DNA of 64,000 nucleotides, from positions 5,748,124 through 5,812,123 of the forward strand of contig OX030970.1 of assembly GCA_943735955.1 (NCBI GenBank), given 5' to 3'. The stretch is from Piscicola geometra (taxonomy: Eukaryota > Annelida > Clitellata > Hirudinida > Piscicolidae). Shown here piece by piece: positions 1 to 10,639 of the stretch (positions are counted from its first letter, which is position 1; each line of letters starts with the position of its first letter). A model generated the notes under the pieces. It was given only the letters and a program-made list of their open reading frames with translations, was not told the DNA's origin and ran no database searches. A program made the translations under genes and the position numbers.

Positions 1-545
1 GTAAAAATAAAGTTAGCGAAAATTTCTTGTAATGCATATCGATTGGGAAAATATAGATACAAATGATCAGTTTAAATGATTAATGAACAAACTAAATAAT
101 GTCATAAATGAAAATACACCGATAAAGACAAACAAACAGAGAATATACATTACCCCACTGAGAGAAGAAACAAGAAGTTTAAGGAAAAAACATAGACAAT
201 GGGAATGTTATATAAAGAAAAGAAACGATAAAAATTATGAGCTATACAAAACTACAAGAAACAAAGCAAAAAAAGAATTTTAAAATATCGGAAACTGCAG
301 GAGCATAAAATTGCACTATATTCAAAATAAAATCCTAAGAAATTTTGGGCTTACGTCAATTCCAAAAGAAAAACTCGGATTGGCATATCCGAGCTGCACC
401 TAAAAGGATGTGACGGATTACTGAACATTGCAACAACTGGTTTAGAAAAAGCAGAAAGTCTCAATAATTTCATTTCAAAGTGTGTTTACAGAAGTAAATA
501 ATGATAGTTTTACTAAAATAGATAATATAACATTTAACGAAAGTC
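1..545 (+). mobile_element. CR1-like LINE (family A), truncated fragment
   Basis: This stretch is a decayed piece of the LINE family whose better copy lies at 15750-18490. Codons 83-283 match its region just before the reverse transcriptase domain (MNKLNNVIN, KKHRQWECYIK, NYELYK). After a stop the similarity continues in other frames through the segment that reads SELHL in the intact copy. Similarity ends near 545. The 5' side is cut by the window edge, so the true start cannot be judged. Confidence 0.8.
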
Positions 546-898
546 GCTAATACAAATTTAGTTAATTAATAGCCTTGCCTTTAATGGGACCTAGAGCCCT
601 GTGTTCGTTTTTTTCCTTAACCCTTCCCCTTTCAGTTTTCCAATTTTCAACTCAATGGGCAACAGTTTAGTGAGTAAATTTTAATTAATTTTCACGAAAT
701 GATAATCATACTTGCGCGTGGCATGTGGTATAATGATTCATATTATATTAAATTGAAAAAATTCAAAATTTACTCAAAATTATGGTCAGAAGTCAAAAAT
801 ATAATACTGAAAATATAATGATTTATATTTCATAAAATTTTAAATAGTCACTTTCAAAAATTGCATTAAAAAATCATAAATCATGAAAAATTTTCATA
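546..898. other. AT-rich spacer, no gene seen
   Basis: AT-rich sequence between the LINE fragment and the hAT-type fragment. I see no open frame, tandem array or family similarity here. Confidence 0.5.
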
Positions 899-1370
899 TT
901 ATAAATACGCTTTTAGTCGTCGCAGCCCGGAGAAGGAACGTTCACATGACGATGTAGTGCTAGGAAGCCTAACCAGGGTTGCCACTGCTGAATAAATGGT
1001 TTTGAGAGTGTCACGTCTCACATCGGCATCGTTAAACCAGGCAATAATCGCAAGAATGTTATCTGCGATGTTGTTATGTGACAGAAGAGCGAGTTCACTT
1101 TTGAGATTGATGCGGTTGAGATGTGGGTGAAGACAAACGACTTCATCCAGCAGGTTTTCGTCTATCTGCGGACCCACCGTAGCTGATCGAAGCAACTGTT
1201 CTAGCGTGCTGACTGGTTTTAAATATTGGTCGTCAAGACGCCAGCTGATCGTGTTATATAGCGAATCTACAGCCTCGTAATAGTGAGAACGCTGGAATGC
1301 TTTTATATCGTCAAACTGAAACTGTTCACCGTCACCTGTGTCACTGGAGCCGAGACGTGCTGCTCCTCGT
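899..1370 (-). pseudogene. hAT transposase C-terminal (dimerisation) fragment
   Basis: The minus strand encodes about 155 residues ending at a stop next to 899. They read through segments such as SHYYEAVDSLYN and LRSATVGPQID and finish with LVRLPSTTSSCERSFSGL and RRLKAYL. The S-(C/A)-ERSFS-(x)-L-(x)-(R/K)-(L)-K pattern is the hallmark of the hAT family C-terminal dimerisation domain. No N-terminal BED finger or DDE core is visible, so this is a truncated remnant. It directly abuts non-coding sequence of another hAT family at 1375. Confidence 0.75.
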
Positions 1371-1374
1371 TCTC

Positions 1375-1775
1375 ATTGTATATTGTTAAATTTCAAGTTT
1401 TTTCATTTTATTTATAATCTTTTATTTCCTGTTCACATTTAAAAATTTTCAAAACAATCTTTCCTCGCTTAGATAATTGTTCAATTTTTTCGTTCGATTT
1501 TAGTATTTTTATACAATTTAGTTTTAATTTCAGGGAGAAAAGATAGTTTATACTTAAATTCATTTTTTTTTATTCAAAGTAAAACGTTTTCAATGCTTTT
1601 AAAAATCAATGGTGCGTTTTCGCATCTTTGACGTAATATGACTTCATATGATTTTTAATAAGCCTAGTCATTCAGTACAATAGTTATTATAAAAATAATA
1701 AAATTGTTATTTCAATGTTAATGTATTAAGAAATGTATAAAATTAAAATTAAAAGTTGAATTTTGTAAATGAATT
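1375..1775 (-). mobile_element. hAT-1 family fragment (non-coding interior)
   Basis: Closely matches the interior of the complete hAT-like element at 42269-44273, in the same orientation (roughly its 42425-42795 portion). Shared landmarks are the run around AAACAATCTTTCCTCGCTTA near 1455 and the segment ATGGTGCGTTTTCGCA near 1609. Both ends are missing. Confidence 0.75.
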
Positions 1776-1784
1776 TTGATTTTT

Positions 1785-2300
1785 ATCAATCAATCAATTT
1801 AATAACTTTCTATAGCGCTCTTTCCTCAAAGAAATTTGTTAAACAAATATGTCTTCAGATCCTTACGAAAAGTAAAGAATGATTTAGAAGTAGTTGTATA
1901 AAGAGGTAATGAGTTCCAAATATATGGACCTGCTTAATGTGATAAATAGAAGTACGGCTAACGATTCTAGCAGCATAATTAAAATAGGTTTAAAGTACTT
2001 TCAAGTAAATTATAACACAGTGATAATATAGTCAATTCGAAATATAAAAAGTGCAGAAACTAACTTCTTTAAAGGGTCATTTAAGTAAGGTAATAATGGT
2101 CTAATACGTCTGAGATGAAAATAGGAAGATTTAGTAACAAATAGAATTTGGTTTGATAAGTTTAGTTTTGAGTTGAAATAAATCCTAAGCTACGACTATG
2201 ATTAGATGGAACAATAGTATGAGAGGAAAAATTACATGGATCATTTTTTATCAAAAAATATAAGTTTGTGCTAGACCAGTTTTTAATTGATAATAGACAT
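1785..2300 (-). mobile_element. L2-like LINE 3' end fragment (family B2)
   Basis: On the minus strand the sequence encodes GPYIWNSLP, then SKSFFTFRKDLKTYLF and a stop, the standard C-terminal motif of CR1/L2-type reverse transcriptase proteins. It then runs into AGCGCTATAGAAAG and a (TTGA)n tail. The same arrangement is seen at 21077-22320 (minus), so both are copies of one family. Most of the coding part is out of frame. Confidence 0.75.
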
Positions 2301-2645
2301 TAACACAGTCATGTGTAGAAGATTCGTTCTGACAGTCTGACAATCTGCAGAGCTCATCTGCCTTGTGAAATAGGTAGCCAGTGGGTGCTTGCAAGCTGTG
2401 CACTGGTGCTCAACTTGAGGCCCTGGCACTTCTTCCTTTTAAAATAAGTTTTTAATGTAGTCCGTTAGAAGGATTACGGGTTACTATCTAACTATCTAAC
2501 GGTTGAAGATTTTAATTCCGAGAGCAAGATTTGGCAAGCGATAAATTTGAAAACCCAAAAACAAGAAAAGATAAAAATGAAAATCATTATCATTATTTGA
2601 AGTTTAAATAAACTAAATTATTAGATTAGAAGACAAACTATTTAA
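2301..2645. other. Unassigned AT-rich spacer
   Basis: No reading frame or family resemblance was found in this interval. Confidence 0.4.
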
Positions 2646-2649
2646 CAAA

Positions 2650-3375
2650 ATCAATAAACGGTTAAAACGGCTGCCAAGATGGCAGCTGCTAACCAAAGAT
2701 CATTCAGCCCACCAGACACGATCCTAAAAACATTATCTGCTGTAGTAAAAAATGTTCTGATCAGAATTATGCTACCTATAGAAAAACCAAAAGCTCAGAC
2801 TTATAACGGCGCTGCTAACATGAAAGGCTGATATAATGGTTGTCAAGCTATTATCAGCAGGAGCATCCGCTTGCATTGTTTATTCACTGTTTTACACACT
2901 GTGCAAATCTTGTTGCCCGGCACACAGTTGCCGCAATTCCCTTTGTGAGCAATTCATTTCAGTTTGTCCAAGAGTTAGATGCTTTTTACAATCGCTCAGA
3001 GAAGTTCAAGAAACAGAGATGCTTTAGTGTCTCTTATAATTGACTTTCCTGATGAACCACTGAATAAAAAGTATAGTATAAAACTTCTTGTCCTACAAGA
3101 TGGCTGACCAGAGTATCTGCAGTGTCTTTTGTACTTGAGCATTATGAAGCTTGTTAGCTTTGAATCATTTGCTTCCAATGGTACTGCTGATGAAACAGCT
3201 GAAAGGCTTGAGGCCTTTTTTCAACAGGGCACTACAGCACTGGCCCTCAAGGTAGTTGTTTTGGTGTTTTCACTTCTGAAACAGTTAAACAAGTTGTTGC
3301 AGTCAGCTGATTCACTTGTGCAAAAACTGCGTCGCCTACGATCAGATGAACAGTTTAACGCCATTATCTAAGCCA
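2650..3375 (+). pseudogene. hAT (ZMYM/TTF-type) transposase pseudogene
   Basis: The sequence reads as a broken hAT-superfamily transposase: AQTYNGAANMKG, then in a shifted frame QEHPLALFIHCFTHCANL, then LVSFESFASNGTADETAE and ALALKVVVLVFSLLKQLN. The NGA(A/S)NM, IHC(x)(x)H(x)(x)NL and LV(F/F)S order is what I recall of TTF/ZMYM-related hAT proteins. Two frame changes and in-frame stops show it is dead. The family differs from hAT-1 elsewhere in the window. Similarity ends at a short direct duplication of TAAGCCAACCCGCTC near 3369-3405. Confidence 0.7.
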
Positions 3376-3558
3376 ACCCGCTCTCCAATCTAAGCCAACC
3401 CGCTCGCCATTTGACTTAGTAATCATTGAGATATCTTCATCTTGAGAGTCTGAAGTTACATATGTTCGTAGTCTCTTGATTGGTGAAAACAATATAGTTT
3501 TTGAGATTTTATTTTTTTCCACTAGTTTCTTCAACCGTTTTATTTTTTGTGAAGACAT
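3364..3558 (-). other. Short unrecognised ORF
   Basis: A 64-codon frame starting MSSQKIKRLKKLVEKNK, rich in Lys at the N-terminus and acidic later (SDSQDEDISM). It resembles the start of a transposon-encoded protein but matches nothing I can name. Its 3' end runs into the duplicated sequence bordering the hAT pseudogene. Confidence 0.2.
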
Positions 3559-3894
3559 TTTAATGATTTAGCAATTCTTAACCATTGGATATTCTGATTA
3601 ATCTTTCTCTGCTCTAGTTCAAACATTTTTTTAGGGAAATTATTGGCACAGGCTTTTAAAGTGCCTATTGTGTAAAGTGACAAATTGCAAGTAAGACTAA
3701 TGAATATTTTACGTATTTTTCACCGCCTAGAAGTTCTGTTGCCAATCTACGAGGAATAAAAAGTTTTTGATGAAATGCAGATCTTCCCATTCGTTTTTGG
3801 AGAGTAAATTAAAAAAGAGTTTGTGTTCACTTACTGGCAATGTAGCGAACACAGCAAAAACAGTTTATATTTAAAGCATTAAAATTTTTGAATG

Positions 3895-4035
3895 CGTTAA
3901 TTTTTTTTAATGCATTAATTTAGTTCAAATGCGTTAATTTTTTTTAATGCATTAATTTAGTTCAAATGCGTTAATTTTGTTCAAATGCGTTAATTTTGTT
4001 TAAATGCGTTGATTTTGTTTAAATGCGTTAAAATA
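3895..4035 (+). repeat. Tandem AATGCGTTAATTTTGTTC array
   Basis: Six or more imperfect units built on AATGCGTTAATTTTGTTC / AATGCATTAATTTAGTTC, with the unit length drifting between about 18 and 23 bp. Confidence 0.85.
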
Positions 4036-4230
4036 TTTAACGGCGTTCAATTTTTTAATAACGTTGATTGATTAACTCGTTAATAGAAAGCTCTGTCTGA
4101 TACATTTCGAACCATTCGAAAAAAAATCCAAAATGCAACAAAAGTTCTCTCAAATAGGCATGAGTAAACCGACTAAATAATGCAATTTCAAGCTGAGTAT
4201 GGTGAAAAAAAAGTTTAAAAGTTTGAAATG

Positions 4231-4481
4231 TCAGCATCTTGTTAGCATCATAAAGGAATACTTCAAAGGAGCATTTAAGCCTTTGAAAGTGCTCCAGCTG
4301 ACGGCCCTGTCGTAGGGGAGAGAGTAGGTCTCAGGAGTGAAGTAGAGTCCGTTCAGGATGCCCTTGTGGCACGACTTGAACCACCATCCACACTTGTACC
4401 TCAAAGCGCAAGATATGCCCAGATGCCAGTCGTTGTCTTCGTCTGTAGTGGAGAAGGACATGCTGGAGAAGAGGCTGTCAC
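4231..4481 (-). CDS. FReD gene, last exon
   Basis: Acceptor ..CACCCAG, two bases completing a Gly codon, then [36 protein letters not shown] and [11 protein letters not shown] with a TGA stop. It carries the conserved Cys pair (GISC and KSCH) and the WW(x)(x)(S/N)CH signature of fibrinogen domains. Confidence 0.92.
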
Positions 4482-7400
4482 CTGGGTGTTGAAGCGTCTT
4501 TCAACTCAGTTGCAACTCAGAATTTGAATAGAGTTCAGTTCTCATACACACACACATATAAAAATAAATAAATAAATAAATTTACATATATAGATATATA
4601 TAGAAGAAAGCAATCAGCAAAAAATGCTGGGAGGGGGACTCAACTTAAGTAGAAAAAAATAATTGTTTAACCCATTTACCGCCGTTGTTGCGTTTTTGCA
4701 AAATCATTTTGTATATTTTTTTGCAGTTTTAATACCGAGTTTTTTTTACATATTTTGCAAAATAAATTTACATAAGTTAAATTTCAAAATTTGTTCATTT
4801 TTTATTCATAATATTTTATTTCTCATTCACATTTAAAATTTCTCAAAACAATCTTTCCTTGCTTAGATAATTGTTCAATTTTTTCGTTCGATTTTAGTAT
4901 TTTTATACAAATTTAATTTTTCTTTCAGGGTGAAAAGATAGTTAATATTTAAATTACATTTTATTTATTCTAAATTACTTTTAAAACGTTTTTAATGTAT
5001 TTAAAAATTAATGGTGCGTTTTCGCAACTTTGACGTAATATGAAATTTAATAAGCCTAGTCATTTATTACAATAGTTATTTTGAAAATAATAAAGTTATT
5101 ATCCTAATGTATTATGAATTTTATAAAATTAAATTAAAAGTTGACTTTTTTAGATGAATGTTGATTTTCATATTTCGAAAACAAAATCCAAACCGCAAAT
5201 GCTTCACACTCAAAGCTTTTATTAAAGAAAATATCAATTTTCAACCTCTCATAGATTGATTATAAAATTAAAAAAAGATTCGTCGACAGTGTCGTCTTTG
5301 AAACAGCATGACAGTTAATGAGTGCTGTTGCAATTCACATTAAATAATTTGCTTTGTTGTAATTGAAATAATAATAATTATTATTATAACAAATAAATAA
5401 TTAGAAGTCATAATTTTATCGAACTATTTGCAATTGAAATTTATTTCTGTTCTAATAAATGTGGTTTGCACCAATTTATTTATGATTTCTTACTACACAA
5501 AAGTATGTCACATTTCCCGCTCACGCTGCGTAAATTATAAATATTTACGGATGTCTAGATTTCAGCCTATTTTCCTGATATTACCATGGATGGCGATCCT
5601 GGGGAAAAAGGGTCCTGGGGTCTGGACCCCCTTCCACTTTTTGGTAGTGAGGGGTTCCGCTTTAATGTGGACCCTCCACTTTTTTCTATAAAATTTTTTT
5701 AAAATCTTGTTTAAATGCGAACATAATCGTCAAACATGGCATAAAACAGAATTTGTACATATTAATACATTGTGAGTAAATTTATTTATAGTTATAGCTG
5801 TCTAAAATAAAATTTTTCATTGCTTACTTTAATATTCTATTAAAAACAGATTTAAAAAATGTTTTTTTAAGTTTGGTGGGGGGGAGGTTTGGACCCCAGG
5901 ACCCCCCAAGATTTACAATTTATTTTATTTTATTTATATTTTCAAAATGTAACATTGTTATGATTTGTTTAACTATGTTAAATATTCAGAAGATTGAAAT
6001 TTTAGACAAATTTCAGTGTTGTCGTTTTGCCCCGGTACTGAAAATTTAGTAGGGTTGTAGAAAATGGAATTATTACTTAGTTATATTTCTTTTTAAAAGT
6101 GAATTTTGATATATTTAGAATTAAATAATTACGGATGTCTAGATTTCATCCTGTTTTCCTGATATTTCCATGGGTGGCGATCCTGTGGGGGGGGTGAGTC
6201 CTGGGGTCCGAACCCTCCCACTTTTTGGTAGTGAGGGGTTCCGTTTAATTGAGGACCCCCTCACTTTTTGGTACTGAGAAAATTAAATTATCCCTTAGTT
6301 ATATTTCTTTTTAAAAGTGAATGTTGATATATTTATTACAAAAAATGAATGCTCTAACAGTTCATGGAAAAAATTGCAATCTTTAAAAATAAAATTTAAA
6401 ATGATATAAATCGTTAACCAGGTCATCTTGCCCCGGTCTCTCCTACATCAGTTTAGCTTGCCCACCCATTTAAAATTCTTGCCCTCCTTTACTTTAACAT
6501 TCTTGGCTACGGGCTTGTTTATTTAGTTTTTTCAGTTTAGGGAGTTAAAACCACGCAGATCTTTTGACCTCTATAATGGTTATAAAAAAAATATATATTT
6601 ATGTTTATGTATTTGAATTATTTTTTACTATTATGTCATAGTCGCACTTATAGTTGTACATCATGGGATGGTTTTCCCAGTATTTATCTAATTGTATTTT
6701 AAATTTATCTGTATTTTCAGCTTTTACGATCTCATCAGGCAAGCTATTCCAAACTGTTACCACTCTATGTGTATAAAAAAATTTCTTGTATTCTTTTGGC
6801 ACTGTTTTTTGGATAATTGTAGTGAATTTCCTTTATATGTAAGAGTAGTCTATTTTCCGAAGTAAATAAAAAAACTATTATTTTGAAATATACGTTTCGA
6901 AATATGAATGTCAATTTACCTATTTCAAATTCTCTTTCTTAAAATCGAATGATTTTTTTATTTCTAGATAGAAGAGGCCTGAACTTAATGGGAAGAAGAC
7001 GCACCAGCGTTTCCAAGCGTCGAGGCGTACGTGAACGAGTACTTGGCAGCCTCGGAGAGAAGGACGAAGCCAGCGTAGTCCTGGTGCGCAGAGCCGCCAT
7101 CAAAGCTTCCCACGTGCACTCGCATGCCGCAGGACCTCGATGACGTCAAGTTGTGCACCCACTCGTTGCCTGCAGGTTGGTTTCAAATAGTGCTTTGAGA
7201 GTTGCTAGTTCATGCTCACTAAATGTTGCATTTAAAAACATAACTCATTAGGAGTTTGTTCACTCGAATGTTTTTTCAGTCTACTTGAATGACAGACAAA
7301 CTGCATTGACGCACCAAGCCAGAAACTTCCTTTTAGATCTCCAAAGCCCGTCTTGTAGGACTGCCAATCCCTGTTGAAACTAACGTCTGCACTCACCCTC

Positions 7401-9763
7401 CTCTGAAACACCTTCATGTTTGTTTCAGATTGTTTTCTAAAAGCAAATCAATGACGAGTATTCTTAATGTGACGTAAACCCGAATGAGCTTCAAGACCAT
7501 TTGGTATGGATGATGTTACCACTCAAACTATTTACAAGTACGTATAAAAATATTTTAAAAAGTTAAAGATAAAAATAAAATCATAAATAAAAATGAAAAC
7601 TTAACTACTCTTATCACCATCATTCGCTACAACATTACGATCACCCTCAGCAGGAAGAACAGCTTCACTAAAGCATATTCACCTTTGGCTCGCCCTCCCT
7701 ACTGCCTTCGTTGTGGTCCAGCTGATGTGCCTTGCTCAGGTCTCTGCAGCTCTCTTACCACTTGTCCAGCAGTTTTTAGGCTTTCCCTTCCTACTTGTAG
7801 GACATGACAGAGTCTGGGTTGAGCTGCTTCGTCTTGCTGTGGTCGACGATGGAGGCAATTAGGCGTGGCAGACACGCGTAGATGCTGACTCGTTCAAGTC
7901 TCTCATCTACCATGGTAGAAAAAACTTTCTCGTACAATGGAACCTTTTGCTATGTTTCGAGATCACTTTACAAGCTCTGCATATCTGCTTTTTTTTCTTC
8001 ATCCTCTCTCTTTTTGGCTTGGCATCTTTGTGGTAGTGTAGTTGGCCTCCGCAGCATTTTTCTGGCGAAAAAGCTTCTTGAGAATCTTCACAGCAAAACC
8101 TAAGAGCAAGTATTCGTAGAAGATGAGGTCAAGAAGGTTGAGAATGCCAGGGTCACACTGGCTTGTCTTTGCAAACGTCTCCAGCAGCTCAATTCTTGTT
8201 CATAATTGAGACGGGGGTTCAAGCGCAGATGAAGAAAATTGTAGAATAAAAGACAATCGAAATTATGGAATAAAAAATTTGTGGAGAAAAATAAAACTTG
8301 ATAAAACTAACTAAAAATGTAACAAGTGTAATGGCGCCTACCAAAGGTTTTTAAAAGTAGTAGGGGAAGGTTGCTCAAGATAAACCGGTTCCAAAAATAG
8401 AACGGGCTCATTTACAGTTATGCGCTTTGAAAATTATTTTTGTTATATATTTCATATCTATGTCTCGGAAAGTGGTCTTATTTAATTAGAATACTTGAAA
8501 AACTGATTTCTAAAAGAACTGTTAAAATATTGGGAGATAACATTTTGCTTTTTTTTCTCAACTTCCGAAGGTAAAATATTCCAATTTTTTATTATTAATT
8601 AGATGATGCAATACAGTTTCAATGTGTGCAAATTGTAAAATTTAAAATTGAATGTTATGACCATGATTATATGCATGGTCATAGTTTCCTAACATGGACC
8701 ACGAATAATTGTCAAAGATGAATTTTAGAATGGACTGTAAAAGTTGATAAAACTATAAAGAGTATGTATTTTACCTAGACTATATAGAGTACATTTTTTT
8801 TAAACTATAGAGAGTATATACTTTATTTGAACAATTGAAAATTAATATAACCCAATTATTTACTTTTTAACGATTAAAAAACCATTAGTATTCATTAGCT
8901 TTTACTTCGGCTTTATAGCATCTCATAACCTATGATAATTCATACTATTTATCATAAAATGTTTTTATTTACAGCTGCCATGAGTTTCTACAAACGTCGT
9001 CAAGTGTCCACAATTCTGACGAGTACACCTTACAAATATCAACTAATTAACGAGTTGAAAAAAAAAACTATAAAGAGTTAAGCAATTTTTGAAGAAGTTA
9101 ACCAGTAAAAGTCGAAATAAAAACTAAAAAGCCTAGAGCAAAAAAATGTTAAATTTGCAAAATTAATCTAAAAGCTAAATTTAATTTTATTTGGTAAATT
9201 TGAATTTCAATAAAAATTTACATTAAAATACAAACTGGTGAATTTCTTTGGATAACTAAATAATTTCGACGATAAATACAATTTTTTAATGAATTTTTTT
9301 ATAAATACAATATAAATTCATCTTAAGGAACAGAGCATTCCATTTTGAGTACCCAGTTGCTCAACATGGAATTTTTTGGTGTTCATGTTTGAAATTAAAA
9401 AAACTTGTGTTTCTTTTTTTATCTAGTTTTATGTTTGAGCTCACATAACTAGACAAGGTATCAATATAATGGCTGGATAAATTTAAATTTAAATTATTTA
9501 TTACCAATTAAGCTATGAGGCTACGTTTAAAAATCGTCTCGACTTGTGCAACCTCAACTTATATTTTCGTATAGGTTTAACCATGCAAGTGGATTTTTTT
9601 ATTGTCAAGTATATTCCACGGTCTACCGTGTATTTCTTGTCTGCAGTGAAAACGCAGTAGACGGGGCGAATGGCGTTTTTGATGGAGATCCAGTAAAGGC
9701 CATTGTCTGACTCGTCGACTCCTGGAACGTCGTGGCAGTCTTCCTCGTCTGTGGTGAACGATT
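4231..9763 (-). CDS. Fibrinogen-related domain protein gene (four 3' exons)
   Basis: Minus-strand gene reconstructed from four exons: 9763-9627, 7411-7315, 7169-7005 and 4481-4231. Joined, they give one complete fibrinogen C-terminal (FReD) domain of about 215 residues and a stop codon. Landmarks in order: DCHDVPGV and GLYWI..VYCVF (N-terminal Cys pair), [57 protein letters not shown] (the calcium/ligand region), [19 protein letters not shown] and the terminal LKYSFMM. All three introns are GT-AG and phases agree (0, 1, 1). FReD proteins are usually secreted and bind carbohydrate or other ligands in innate recognition or adhesion. Upstream exons with a signal peptide are needed; a candidate lies at 24263-24760. 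Transposon fragments fill the introns. Confidence 0.9.
4605..5530 (-). mobile_element. hAT-1 family copy, truncated
   Basis: Starts with a degenerate form of the hAT-1 terminal repeat (AGCAATCAGCAAAAAATGCT compared with GGCGCAACCAGCCAAAAATGCTGG-like ends of the intact copies). It follows the intact element at 42269 collinearly up to its 43170 region (CATTTCCCGCTCACG), where similarity stops abruptly. No transposase codons remain. Confidence 0.75.
5545..5690 (+). repeat. Dispersed direct repeat, copy 1
   Basis: Begins ACGGATGTCTAGATTTCA and contains TTTTCCTGATATT and GGCGATCCTG followed by a G/C-rich run and CACTTTTTGGTAGTGAGGGG. A second copy lies about 580 bp downstream at 6131-6290. No coding potential recognised. 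Confidence 0.7.
6131..6290 (+). repeat. Dispersed direct repeat, copy 2
   Basis: Second copy of the unit at 5545-5690, with the same order ACGGATGTCTAGATTTCA, CCTGATATTTCCATGG and CACTTTTTGGTAGTGAGGGG. The following TTATTTCTTTTTAAAAGTGA segment is also shared with 6080-6110, so the duplicated block is probably larger than the part I delimit. Confidence 0.65.
6525..6830 (-). mobile_element. CR1-like LINE (family A) 3' end, 5'-truncated
   Basis: The minus strand encodes [20 protein letters not shown], then [13 protein letters not shown] and the terminal IIVKNNSNT with a stop, the same C-terminus as the copy at 15750-18490. The 3' untranslated sequence (AAAAGATCTGCGTGG) and the CTAAA-type tail follow. 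It inserted in the FReD gene's last intron in the gene's own orientation. Confidence 0.9.
7005..7169 (-). CDS. FReD gene, third placed exon
   Basis: Acceptor ..CTGCAG, then the second part of a Gly codon and [38 protein letters not shown] and [13 protein letters not shown], ending in phase 1 at donor GTGCGT. This is the central beta-sheet part of the fibrinogen domain. Confidence 0.92.
7315..7411 (-). CDS. FReD gene, second placed exon
   Basis: Acceptor ..ATGAAG, then [32 protein letters not shown], ending in phase 1 before donor GTGCGT. The usual family motif WTVFQRR is completed across the splice junction (Thr from the preceding exon). Confidence 0.92.
7445..7530 (-). mobile_element. L2-like LINE (family B) 3' tail fragment
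   Basis: Contains GACGAGTATTCTTAATGTGA and GCTTCAAGACCA, matching the 3' untranslated ends of the L2-like copies at 32505 and 48756. Only the terminal 85 bp are present. Confidence 0.65.
7640..8230 (-). pseudogene. Degenerate coding-like region of unknown family
   Basis: The minus strand reads as protein in two frames without introns. The first part gives [20 protein letters not shown] then [20 protein letters not shown]. The second gives [20 protein letters not shown] then [18 protein letters not shown], with a stop. GC content and codon character differ from the AT-rich surroundings, and frameshifts and stops separate the parts. This looks like a processed or decayed copy of a large protein, but I cannot name it. 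It sits in the first placed FReD intron. Confidence 0.35.
8350..8720 (+). repeat. Dispersed repeat R1, copy 1
   Basis: Begins GGGGAAGGTTGCTCAAGATA and continues with AAAAACTGATTTCTA, a GGGAGATAACATTTTGCT segment and GCATGGTCATAGTTTCCTAA. It is collinear with 41732-42115. It has no coding content; it is probably a non-autonomous transposon fragment. Confidence 0.65.
8721..9600. other. AT-rich intronic spacer
   Basis: No gene or clear family similarity. Repeated short ACTATAGAGAGTATA-like motifs lie near 8755-8830. Confidence 0.4.
9627..9763 (-). CDS. FReD gene, first placed exon
   Basis: Begins after acceptor TTATTTTAG (an alternative AG gives 9748, same phase). It encodes [38 protein letters not shown] and TADKKYT, ending in phase 0 at donor GTAGAC. 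The DC..GV..GLY.I..VYC pattern is the start of a fibrinogen-related domain. Two bases precede the first full codon, so the upstream exon must end in phase 1. Confidence 0.85.
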
Positions 9764-9829
9764 CTAAAATAATGAGCTTCGAGTAGTTAAAATTTTTTAT
9801 ATTTATAAATGAAGTGAAGAAAAATAGAA

Positions 9830-10235
9830 AAAAGACGTCAACTGAATTAGGAAGATAAAAGGTAATAAGTCGCTTGGGCCAGATGAAATACCGGTGCAGG
9901 CATGGAGGTGTTTGAAAAAAACTGCCGTCGAGTTCTCAAGAGGTTTTTTAATGAAAAGATGACAGAAGATTGGAGAAAATGGGTTCTGGTGTCTGTTTTT
10001 TATAAAAGAGAATCGCAAGCTGTTGACATTCACAGAAGCATAAAGTTACCAGCCACGTCTTACAAATATGGGAAAATGAAACTGAAAGCAGGTTGAGAGA
10101 AAGGGTTAATACAAGCAAACAACAGTATGGCTTCAAGCCAATGAAGAGCTTCACAGACCTTTTGTTTGCTTTATTAATTCTGATGGAAAAGAATGGAGAA
10201 GTGCATAAGGATCTAGGAATGAGCGTTTAGAGATT
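9830..10235 (+). pseudogene. RTE-like reverse transcriptase remnant
   Basis: Split over frames, the plus strand reads KSLGPDEIPVQAWRCL, then an E(x)WRKWVLV-like segment and KLPATSYK, then KQQYGF. These correspond to the K(S/x)GPDEIP, EEWRK and QYGF motifs in the finger and palm region of LINE reverse transcriptases. Several frameshifts and stops make it inactive. It lies just upstream of the FReD exon, on the opposite strand. Confidence 0.6.
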
Positions 10236-10401
10236 TTAGGTTAAACAATTAATTTTCACTGTGATGAAATAATTTAACGAAGTTATCGTTAAAAGATGTT
10301 AGCTTTGAATTTTTTTAACGAAAATTTTAGTTAACTGCCGCAAATTATTGTTAAAATTCGTTAAAACTCGTTCACAAAATTTATAATGAATTTTTATTAT
10401 T

Positions 10402-10409
10402 ATTATTGG
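10402..10409. repeat. hAT target-site duplication (left)
   Basis: ATTATTGG immediately outside the left terminal repeat, identical to 15230-15237. Confidence 0.9.
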
Positions 10410-10639
10410 CAGTGGCGCAACCAGATCTTTTCAAAGGGTCTCGCAATTTTTCGAAAATCGATGAGTTTTTTTGGTAAATGGGGGGGGGGGGGTAATGAAT
10501 TTTTCAATATGCTATAGGACAATGATGTTTTCTCTGGATGGCCATCGGGTCTTTATCTCACGAAACATTTCATATATCAACACAGAACATAGAGATCCCA
10601 CCAAAATAACACTAACATGTCACAAATCCTGAGAAGAAA

